A DNA stretch of 64,000 nucleotides from Rhodococcus oxybenzonivorans (GTDB taxonomy: Bacteria; Actinomycetota; Actinomycetes; Mycobacteriales; Mycobacteriaceae), in NCBI RefSeq assembly GCF_003130705.1, contig NZ_CP021354.1:6510001-6574000 (forward strand). The letters are read 5' to 3'. Position 1 is the first letter of the stretch, and each line of letters starts with the position of its first letter. The notes beneath the pieces were generated by a model, which was not told the DNA's origin, ran no database searches, and saw only the letters and a list, made by a program, of their open reading frames with translations. A program made the position numbers and the translations under genes. Positions 57,693-64,000 of the stretch are shown here, piece after piece.

Positions 57693-60530
57693 TCAGAGGA
57701 CGATATTGACCATCTTCCCCGGCACGACGATCACCTTGCGCGGATCCTTGCCGTCCAGCAGTGCCACGATCTTCTCGTCGGCGAGCGCGATCTTCTCGAT
57801 CTCCTCGCGTGACGCGTCGGCCGCCACCGTGACTCGGCTGCGGACTTTGCCGTTCACCTGGATCGGGTACTCGACGGTGTCCTCCACCAGCCACTTCTCC
57901 TCGGCCACCGGGAAGGGACCGTGGGCCAGCGACTTCTCGTGGCCGAGGCGCGACCACAGCTCCTCCGCGAGGTGCGGGGCCAGCGGCGCGAGCATGAGCA
58001 CCAGGGGCTCCACCGCGGAGCGAGGGGCACCGCCGGGGTAGGCCTTGGTGAGATGGTTGGTGTACTCGATCAGCTTGGCCGCCGCGGTGTTGTCCCGCAG
58101 GGCCGTGTAGTCGTCGCTCACCCCGGCGATCGCCTTGTTCAGCGCACGCAGGGTGTCCTCGGAGGGGGCGTCGTCCGTGACCCGCACGGCGCCGGACTCC
58201 TCGTCGACCACCACCCGCCAGGCGCGCTGCAGGAAACGCTGAGCGCCAACGACGTCCTTGGTCGCCCACGGACGCGACGTGTCGAGCGGGCCCATCGACA
58301 TCTCGTACACCCGGAGGGTGTCGGCCCCGTACTCCTCGCAGATCTCGTCCGGCGACACCGAGTTCTTGAGGCTCTTGCCCATCTTGCCGTACTCGCGGTT
58401 GACCTCCGCGCCCTGATAGAAGAACTTGCCGTCCTTCTCCTCCACCTCGTCGGCCGGCACGTACACCCCGCGCGCATCGGTGTAGGCGTAGGCCTGGATG
58501 TAGCCCTGGTTGTACAGGCGGCGGTACGGCTCACTCGAGCTGACGTAGCCGAGGTCGAACAGCACCTTGTGCCAGAACCGCGAGTACAGCAGGTGCAGCA
58601 CAGCGTGCTCCACACCGCCGACATACAGGTCGACGCCGCCGGGATCGTTCGGTCCGTGGATCTCCGGCCGCGGACCTGTCCAGTACTGCTCGTTCTCCTT
58701 GTCGCAGAACGTGTCCTGGTTGGTCGGGTCGATGTAGCGCAGCTGATACCACGAACTGCCCGCCCACTGTGGCATCACGTTGGTGTCGCGGCGGTACGTC
58801 TGCAGTCCGTCCCCGAGGTCGAGTTCGACATTGACCCAGTCGACAGCCTTCGCCAGCGGGGGAGAGGGCTCCGAGGAGGCGTCGTCGGGATCGAAGGACA
58901 CGGGAGCGTAGTCCTCGACCTCCGGAAGTTCTACCGGCAACATGGAATCCGGCAGTGCGTGCGCATTGCCGTCGGCGTCGTACACGATCGGGAAGGGCTC
59001 ACCCCAGTACCGCTGACGAGCGAACAGCCAGTCGCGCAGCTTGTACTGGATGGTGCCCTTACCGGTGCCGTCCGCCTCGAGACGCTCGGTGATGACCCTC
59101 TTGGCGTCGGCGACGGTCATTCCGTTCAGGAAGTCCGAATTCACGATGGTGCCGTCGCCGGTGTACGCGTCCTTCGTGAGATCGCCACCGGAGATCACCT
59201 CGACGATGTCGAGACCGAACTCGGTCGCGAACTCGTAGTCACGATGATCATGGCCGGGGACCGCCATGATGGCGCCCGTGCCGTACCCGGTGAGGACGTA
59301 GTCGGCGATGAACACCGGCAGCTCGCGCCCGTTGACGGGGTTCACCGCGTAGGTGCCGAGGAAGACACCCGTCTTCTCCTTGTATTCCTGACGCTCGAGA
59401 TCCGACTTGGCCGCAATCGACTTCCGGTACGCCGCAACGGCTTCGGCCGGGTTGGCCGCACCGCCGGTCCATCGCGGATCGACGCCCTCGGGCCACTCGG
59501 CGGCGACGAGCTCGTCGACGAGGTCGTGCTCCGGCGCCAAAGTCACATAGGTGGCGCCGAACAGCGTGTCCGGACGAGTCGTGAACACCTCGATCTCGTG
59601 ACTGTCGGCCTGGAATCGCACCTGCGCACCGTGCGAGCGCCCGATCCAGTTGCGCTGCATGGCCTTGACCTTCTCGGGCCAATCCAGGTACTCGAGGTCG
59701 TCGACAAGGCGGTCGGCGTAGGCAGTGATCCGCATCATCCACTGCTGCAGGTGCTTCCGGAACACGGGGAAGTTGCCGCGGTCGCTGCGGCCGTCCGCTG
59801 TCACCTCCTCGTTGGCCAGGACAGTGCCCAGACCCGGGCACCAGTTGACCATCGAATCCGAGTGGTACACCAGCCGGTAGGAGTCGAGCACGGCTTCCTT
59901 CTCGGAGACCGACAACGACTGCCAGTCCCGCCCGTCCTCCACGGTGCGCTCACCCGAGGCGAACTCCGCCTCGAGCTCGGAAATGCGCCGGGCCTTCCCA
60001 GCCTTCTTGTCGAACCAGGCGTCATGGATCTGCAGGAAGATCCACTGCGTCCAGTGGTAGAAGTCGACGTCGGTGGTCGCGAACGTGCGCCGCTCGTCGT
60101 GCCCGAGGCCGAGACGCCGGAGCTGGCGCTTCATGTTGATGATGTTCGCCTCGGTGGTGGCCCGCGGATGCGTTCCCGTCTGCACCGCGTACTGCTCCGC
60201 CGGCAGACCGAACGCGTCGTACCCGAGCGTGTGCAGCACGTTGTGGCCCTGCATCCGGTGATAGCGGGCGAACACGTCGGTGGCGATGTAGCCGAGTGGG
60301 TGCCCCACGTGCAGACCCGTCCCCGACGGGTACGGGAACATGTCCTGCACGAACAGCTTGTCGGCGGGAACCGGGCCTGCCAGCGGGCCGACCGGGTTGG
60401 GCGCGTCGAAGGTGCCCTCCGCGCTCCATCGATCCTGCCAGCGCTGCTCGATCTGGCCGGCGAGTTCCGCGGTGTAGCGGTGCTGCGGGGTCGCGTCGGA
60501 CGGGTTGGCGGGCTGCGCGTGCTCGGTCAC
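57693..60530 (-). CDS. leuS: Leucyl-tRNA synthetase
   Basis: Charges tRNA-Leu; essential. The 945-residue product has the class Ia HIGH motif in [16 protein letters not shown], the editing domain ([40 protein letters not shown]), the KMSKS equivalent [17 protein letters not shown] and the C-terminal [20 protein letters not shown], ending KMVNIVL. Length is normal for the bacterial enzyme. The N-terminal extension of about 30 residues before the core ([18 protein letters not shown]) is common in actinobacteria. It stands alone with its own terminator (57635-57682) and is divergent from the SdpI-like gene. Confidence 0.97.
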   Translation of the reverse strand: MTEHAQPANPSDATPQHRYTAELAGQIEQRWQDRWSAEGTFDAPNPVGPLAGPVPADKLFVQDMFPYPSGTGLHVGHPLGYIATDVFARYHRMQGHNVLHTLGYDAFGLPAEQYAVQTGTHPRATTEANIINMKRQLRRLGLGHDERRTFATTDVDFYHWTQWIFLQIHDAWFDKKAGKARRISELEAEFASGERTVEDGRDWQSLSVSEKEAVLDSYRLVYHSDSMVNWCPGLGTVLANEEVTADGRSDRGNFPVFRKHLQQWMMRITAYADRLVDDLEYLDWPEKVKAMQRNWIGRSHGAQVRFQADSHEIEVFTTRPDTLFGATYVTLAPEHDLVDELVAAEWPEGVDPRWTGGAANPAEAVAAYRKSIAAKSDLERQEYKEKTGVFLGTYAVNPVNGRELPVFIADYVLTGYGTGAIMAVPGHDHRDYEFATEFGLDIVEVISGGDLTKDAYTGDGTIVNSDFLNGMTVADAKRVITERLEADGTGKGTIQYKLRDWLFARQRYWGEPFPIVYDADGNAHALPDSMLPVELPEVEDYAPVSFDPDDASSEPSPPLAKAVDWVNVELDLGDGLQTYRRDTNVMPQWAGSSWYQLRYIDPTNQDTFCDKENEQYWTGPRPEIHGPNDPGGVDLYVGGVEHAVLHLLYSRFWHKVLFDLGYVSSSEPYRRLYNQGYIQAYAYTDARGVYVPADEVEEKDGKFFYQGAEVNREYGKMGKSLKNSVSPDEICEEYGADTLRVYEMSMGPLDTSRPWATKDVVGAQRFLQRAWRVVVDEESGAVRVTDDAPSEDTLRALNKAIAGVSDDYTALRDNTAAAKLIEYTNHLTKAYPGGAPRSAVEPLVLMLAPLAPHLAEELWSRLGHEKSLAHGPFPVAEEKWLVEDTVEYPIQVNGKVRSRVTVAADASREEIEKIALADEKIVALLDGKDPRKVIVVPGKMVNIVL

Positions 60531-60647
60531 TGTGGTCGCTATCTACTTGGCTGACATTCGTGGATGGAGAGGAATACCGTCAACCAGGGTAGAGCCTCAC
60601 CCCACCCGGACTCACCTGCGCATCCGGGTGCGCCGTATCCTGGTGTC

Positions 60648-61049
60648 GTGTTGATTGCCTCCGTCGTGCTGTTCGTCCTCGCCGTCGCCGTTGCCGGCGT
60701 CGCCCTGGCCGGCCTCACCGAACGTCTGCCGCGCAACCGGTGGGCGGGTGTCCGGACCGCCGAGACACTGCGCGACGACGACGCCTTCACCCTGGCGAAC
60801 AAGGTCGCGGGCCCCACGCTTCTCGCCGCGGCCGGGCTGCTGATCATCGGTGGTGTCGCCGGAATTCTGGTCGGTGGAGTCATCGGGATCGGCGCCCTCC
60901 TGGTCAGCGTCGTCGCTGCTGCGCTCACAGCGGGTACGGGCGGATCACTCGGTGCCCGGGCGGCGGCAGCCGTGCCCGCCGCCGATACCGGTGCCTGTGG
61001 CAACTCCTGTGGAGCCTGCTCGCTGAAGGACGCCTGCCAGCCGTCCTGA
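60648..61049 (+). CDS. SdpI-family membrane protein
   Basis: 133 residues with about three hydrophobic segments: VLIASVVLFVLAVAVAGVAL, AGPTLLAAAGLLIIGGVAGI and GGVIGIGALLVSVVAAALTA. The stretch RLPRNRWAGVRTAETLRDDD is the signature of SdpI/YhfL-like proteins. The C-terminal tail carries a Cys cluster (TGACGNSCGACSLKDACQ), unusual for SdpI and perhaps a metal site. GTG 60648 starts it; an upstream in-frame start exists but overlaps the leuS leader. SdpI in Bacillus gives immunity to a peptide toxin; the role here is not known. The next membrane gene follows after 22 bases. Confidence 0.75.
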   Translation: MLIASVVLFVLAVAVAGVALAGLTERLPRNRWAGVRTAETLRDDDAFTLANKVAGPTLLAAAGLLIIGGVAGILVGGVIGIGALLVSVVAAALTAGTGGSLGARAAAAVPAADTGACGNSCGACSLKDACQPS

Positions 61050-61071
61050 TCGGCGGCAGACGGCCCACCCG

Positions 61072-62037
61072 GTGCCCAGTTCGAAAATCGTCGACCCCGC
61101 TGGAGCCGTCTTCGGTGTGATCCTGCCCGTGGTAGCCGCGTTGTCCGGCGTGCTCCTGACGAAGCTGTGGGAACCCCGGCTGCCCGCGGAAATCGCCACG
61201 CATTGGACCACCACCTCGGCGGACGGTTTTTCCACCCCGATGTCCAGTGCCTGGACGTTCGCTCTCGTGACGGTCCTCTTCGGCGGTGGCTGCGCGGCCG
61301 TTGCCGCCCTCGCGCCGGCCTTGCTCATGATGCGCCGCACCATGCTCGTCGTCGGGTTGTCTGTGGTCGGGATGGTCAGCACCGTGCACGTGGTGATACT
61401 CGCCGTCCAACTCGATGTCACCCATCCGGCCGATACCGAGCTTCCGCTGTGGTCCCTCGGCGCCGGGACCGTACTCGGCGCCGGTGTCGGAATGATCGGC
61501 GCGGCGTGTCTGCGGGACTACCGGCGCCGGGTCTCGGCCACACATCGACCCGACGTCACACTGCCCCGGGCCGCCGCACCCGCCGCAGTGGCCGCATCCG
61601 TGGGTTTCGGGACAGCGGGGTCCGGAATCCTGCTTCTTCTGCTCGGCGTCGTCCCCGCCCTCGTCGTCTGCCGCATTTCCGGCGGCTGGTGGCCGCTCGC
61701 CGTGTTCGTTCCCGTCGGGCTGTTGATCGTCAGCCTCCTGCGCTTCCGTGTCATCGTGGACGAGGACGGCATCCGGGTGATCAACATGGGCATGACCGCC
61801 CTCGACTACGGCATCGACGAGATCGAGGGTGCGCGCGTCGACGTAGTCAAGCCCTTCGACGACTTCGGTGGGTGGGGGTTGAAAGTGAAGGGGCCGCGGA
61901 ACTACGGCGTCGTCACCCGCACCGGGCCCGCGGTGATCGTCACCACCGCGTGCGGTGACCGATTGACCGTCACCACCGCGGAAGCCGAGGACATGGCCGG
62001 GGTCCTCAACGCATTCGCCGACCGACGGCGGGAGTGA
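61072..62037 (+). CDS. DUF1648/SdpI-like membrane protein
   Basis: 321 residues. The start LWEPRLPAEIATHWTTTSAD GF is the DUF1648 motif, preceded by one helix (VFGVILPVVAALSGVLL) and followed by about six more. The C-terminal 100 residues form a soluble PH-like domain (RVIVDEDGIRVINMGMTALD, VVTRTGPAVIVTTACGDRLT). GTG 61072 is 22 bases after the previous stop. It probably acts with the SdpI-like protein. A transport or envelope-stress role is possible, but the sequence gives no substrate. Confidence 0.75.
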   Translation: MPSSKIVDPAGAVFGVILPVVAALSGVLLTKLWEPRLPAEIATHWTTTSADGFSTPMSSAWTFALVTVLFGGGCAAVAALAPALLMMRRTMLVVGLSVVGMVSTVHVVILAVQLDVTHPADTELPLWSLGAGTVLGAGVGMIGAACLRDYRRRVSATHRPDVTLPRAAAPAAVAASVGFGTAGSGILLLLLGVVPALVVCRISGGWWPLAVFVPVGLLIVSLLRFRVIVDEDGIRVINMGMTALDYGIDEIEGARVDVVKPFDDFGGWGLKVKGPRNYGVVTRTGPAVIVTTACGDRLTVTTAEAEDMAGVLNAFADRRRE

Positions 62038-62131
62038 GCGCCCGGGTCGACAGTCGCCATCGACCGGTTGCAGGGTGACGGCACACGCGCGATCGCGAGG
62101 AGTCGCCCAGTACTGTGGCCTCAGGAAGTGA

Positions 62132-62914
62132 ATGCTGATGCCTGAACCGCTTCGCCAGTGCGAGTTCCGCTTCTACGAGGAGCTGAACGACTTCCTCGCG
62201 CCGGAGTCGCGGAAGCGCACATTCGCGCATTACTTCATCGGCACACCCTCGGTGAAGGACCGCATCGAAGCGCTGGGCGTGCCGCACACCGAAGTTGACC
62301 TCGTGCTCGTCGACCAGATCTCGGTCGACTTCGCGCACCGCCTCGTCGGGGGCGAACGGGTCACGGTGTATCCCGTGTTCGAACGCGTCGACATCACGGG
62401 TCTCACTCGACTGCGACCGCGACCGTTACGCGAATCCTCGTTCGTCCTCGACGTGCATCTCGGCCGGCTCGCCGGCTATCTCCGGTTACTCGGCTTCGAC
62501 ACCCGGTACCGCAACGACTTCGCCGACACCGAACTGGTCGAGATTTCGGTGTCCGAGCACCGGATCGTCCTCACCCGCGACACCGGCCTCCTCAAGCGTG
62601 CGGCAGTGACTCACGGCGCCTTCCTGCACGAGACCGATCCACGCCGCCAGCTACGGGAAGTACTGGACCGCTTCGACCTCCACACACGGATCGCGCCGTT
62701 CACCCGATGCGCGGGGTGCAATGGGACCTTGACCACGGTGTCCTGGGACGAGGCACGCCATGAGGTGCCGCCCGGAGTGGCGGAACGGGAGCGCGACTTC
62801 AGTCGGTGCCGGAACTGCGGCCACCTCTACTGGCCGGGCAGCCACCTTTCCCGGTTACGCCGTCGCCTGCACGAGGTGGGCGTGGATCTGGGGCCGATCC
62901 CTCAGGAGGCGTGA
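62132..62914 (+). CDS. Mut7-C RNase-domain protein with N-terminal ubiquitin-like domain
   Basis: 260 residues. The N-terminal 80 (FRFYEELNDFLAPESRKRTF, VKDRIEALGVPHTEVDLVLV) fit the Mut7-C-associated ubiquitin-like fold. The C-terminal PIN-like domain reads FVLDVHLGRLAGYLRLLGFD, VLTRDTGLLKR with its Asp residues, and the zinc knuckle TRCAGCNGTL with FSRCRNCGHLYWPGSHLSRL. Catalytic aspartates are kept. The family is thought to be an RNase. ATG 62132 and ATG 62138 are both possible; AGGAAGTGA precedes them. The 3' end overlaps the convergent small Cys-rich gene by 13 bases. Confidence 0.85.
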   Translation: MLMPEPLRQCEFRFYEELNDFLAPESRKRTFAHYFIGTPSVKDRIEALGVPHTEVDLVLVDQISVDFAHRLVGGERVTVYPVFERVDITGLTRLRPRPLRESSFVLDVHLGRLAGYLRLLGFDTRYRNDFADTELVEISVSEHRIVLTRDTGLLKRAAVTHGAFLHETDPRRQLREVLDRFDLHTRIAPFTRCAGCNGTLTTVSWDEARHEVPPGVAERERDFSRCRNCGHLYWPGSHLSRLRRRLHEVGVDLGPIPQEA

Positions 62915-63111
62915 CGCAGTTCGGCAGTGAACTCCGCGGTGCAGAAGCATCCGTCGCCGAGTTCCTCGCAGTCGATGATCAGGGTATGGCGAACCTCGGA
63001 CAGCTCGACGCACGACTCGTCGGTGCACTCGATGCCGCGCCGGCTGTGCACGATCAACGTTCCGTGGCAGTGGTCGAGTGCCGTCTCGCAACGTCCGCAT
63101 GGTCTGTTCAC
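62902..63111 (-). CDS. Small cysteine-rich protein, unknown function
   Basis: 69 residues with seven cysteines in CxxC-like pairs (CGRCETALDHC, CTDESC, CEELGDGCFC), suggesting one or two zinc sites. The layout RPCGRCETALDHCHGTLIVH looks conserved-type and fits a metal-binding regulator or a disulfide protein, but I know no named family. The GTG start at 63111 has AAGGAGG at an ideal distance, strong support for a real gene. It overlaps the Mut7-C gene tail-to-tail. Confidence 0.7.
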   Translation of the reverse strand: MNRPCGRCETALDHCHGTLIVHSRRGIECTDESCVELSEVRHTLIIDCEELGDGCFCTAEFTAELRHAS

Positions 63112-63195
63112 GTCTGCTGCCTCCTTACTTCGTCCTGCTCTGTTGATACCACCCGTCTCCGACAGACCCCGGGACGTGCTCGAGGGTGTGTCGGC

Positions 63196-63801
63196 TCAGT
63201 TGCGCTCGACGTCGATCGGGTGAGTGGCCAACAGGGCGAGAGGAAGAGGCTGACGTCGCAGGACCTGGGCCCAGACGTCGATGCGGGCCGGCGCCACGAC
63301 GTCCGACGGCAGCGCGGACACCACCATCCAGTCGTCACGCTGCAGCTCCGAGTCGAGCTGCCCGAACGTCCAGCCCGAGTAACCGGCGAAGATGCGGACA
63401 CCTTCCACCAGGGGTGCGATGACCTCGGGGTCGGAGTCGAGATCGACCATCACGACGCGGCCGTGCACCCGGCGCAGTCCCGCGACCCCGTCGATGAGCG
63501 CACCGGTCCGCAGGGTGGCCAGGCACAGCGCGGCGTCCCGCTTGACGGGACCACCGACATAGAGTGCGGCGGGGCGGGCGGCGAGCGGTGCCCACTGTGG
63601 CAGCACCTCCTGCACCGCGGTCTCGCTGGGGCGGTTGATGACCACGCCGAGGCTCCCGGCCTCATTGTGTTCGATCACATAAATCACGGTGCGACGGAAT
63701 GCGGGCTCGACCAGATCGGTGGACGAGACCAACAAGCTCCCCGGGCGGACCACCGGTTCCGTCGACGCCATTCGATCCTCGGGTTCTTCTGCGTGCGCCA
63801 C
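63196..63801 (-). CDS. YqgE/AlgH-family protein
   Basis: 201 residues. The family marks are PGSLLVSSTDLVEPAFRRTV IYVIEHNEAGSLGVVINRP (the start of the fold), LYVGGPVKRDAALCLA, VHGRVVMVDLDSDPEVIAPL and IFAGYSGWTFGQLDSELQRD. These agree well with YqgE/UPF0301. The function is not settled; AlgH affects alginate control in Pseudomonas. The start is GTG 63801, with ATG 63771 as the alternative. It is the last complete gene; the downstream Cys-rich gene is on the same strand 84 bases away. Confidence 0.88.
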   Translation of the reverse strand: MAHAEEPEDRMASTEPVVRPGSLLVSSTDLVEPAFRRTVIYVIEHNEAGSLGVVINRPSETAVQEVLPQWAPLAARPAALYVGGPVKRDAALCLATLRTGALIDGVAGLRRVHGRVVMVDLDSDPEVIAPLVEGVRIFAGYSGWTFGQLDSELQRDDWMVVSALPSDVVAPARIDVWAQVLRRQPLPLALLATHPIDVERN

Positions 63802-63870
63802 CCGAACATCATCCCACCGCGGCGAGAGTGATGTGTCCCAGGACGCGAGCTGCGTCCGGTTCGCACGAAT

Positions 63871-64000
63871 TCAGGCGGGCGGGAGCCCGGCAGTGTCGGC
63901 GAGCACGGCGAGATGGTGTTCGAACAGGGCAGCCGGATCGGTGAACGTATCCGCCCCGTACTGACCGAAGACCTCGAAGTTCACCGCACCGAACAGGCTG
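63871..64000 (-). CDS. TetR-family regulator, C-terminal fragment (cut by window edge)
   Basis: The last 43 codons read SLFGAVNFEVFGQYGADTF and ALFEHHLAVLADTAGLPP, a helix pair typical of the TetR_C_13 (WHG) ligand domain (usually QLFGxxSFELFGHF). The gene continues past base 64000, so only the C-terminus is visible. The stop is TGA at 63871-63873. It lies 69 bases upstream of yqgE on the same strand. The HTH and its operators are outside the window. Confidence 0.6.
   Translation of the reverse strand, partial: SLFGAVNFEVFGQYGADTFTDPAALFEHHLAVLADTAGLPPA

Noticed and set aside
57921..60554. Plus-strand frame of 877 codons opposite leuS
   Set aside because: Open only because of high GC in the third codon positions of leuS; no domain is visible.

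Overview
The window looks like chromosomal DNA of a large-genome, GC-rich Rhodococcus or close relative in the Mycobacteriales. The signs are the glnX-glnH-pknG block, two exact KstR-type steroid boxes next to kstD and a ketosteroid isomerase, a mycothiol-type isomerase, an F420/PPOX-type protein and many GTG starts behind strong AGGAGG sites. I see no transposase, integrase, CRISPR array, rRNA or tRNA.

1-14.2 kb is a plastic, decaying accessory region. A CoA-ligase gene cut by the left edge and a GntR regulator are followed by an amidohydrolase, HpcH-type aldolase, damaged thiolase, MDR oxidoreductase and cupin. The amidohydrolase occurs twice as a nearly identical 1,438-bp inverted repeat (2589-4026 and 10883-12320). 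The repeats bracket 6.9 kb that also holds a VOC-folE pair and a DoxX gene. Each amidohydrolase copy has its own extra C at a different place, so each is broken where the other is intact. The region also holds remnants of sua5, ahpC, a FAD oxidoreductase and a vapC toxin.

14.2-18.5 kb holds a DUF488 gene, selO with a small partner, a DUF4193 gene without a recognisable start, and a YeiH-type exporter divergent from a LysR regulator. 19.4-29.4 kb is a taurine dissimilation locus: TauE-type exporters, pta, tpa, ald, a MocR/TauR regulator, xsc and an IclR regulator. Taurine nitrogen is released through Tpa and Ald, carbon passes through Xsc and Pta to acetyl-CoA, and sulfite is presumably exported. 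An orphan CobS/CobT-type AAA+ and VWA pair and a phosphonatase-like HAD hydrolase follow.

32.8-41 kb carries pdxS coupled to an APC permease, a YbdK-type ligase, a secreted protein, a membrane protein and a second, paralogous APC permease. 41-45.6 kb is glnX-glnH-pknG. 45.6-53.3 kb has a lone thiG, a PHP-domain protein, the lysG/lysE pair, a PPOX protein, an SDR, an MDMPI protein and two stress-type coiled-coil genes. 53.3-57.6 kb is a steroid-type cluster: alpha/beta hydrolase, kstD, a proline-rich lipoprotein and a ketosteroid isomerase. The right end is housekeeping: leuS, SdpI-like and DUF1648-like membrane proteins, a Mut7-C protein, YqgE and a truncated TetR gene. A 40-nt hairpin recurs after the PPOX gene and after leuS.
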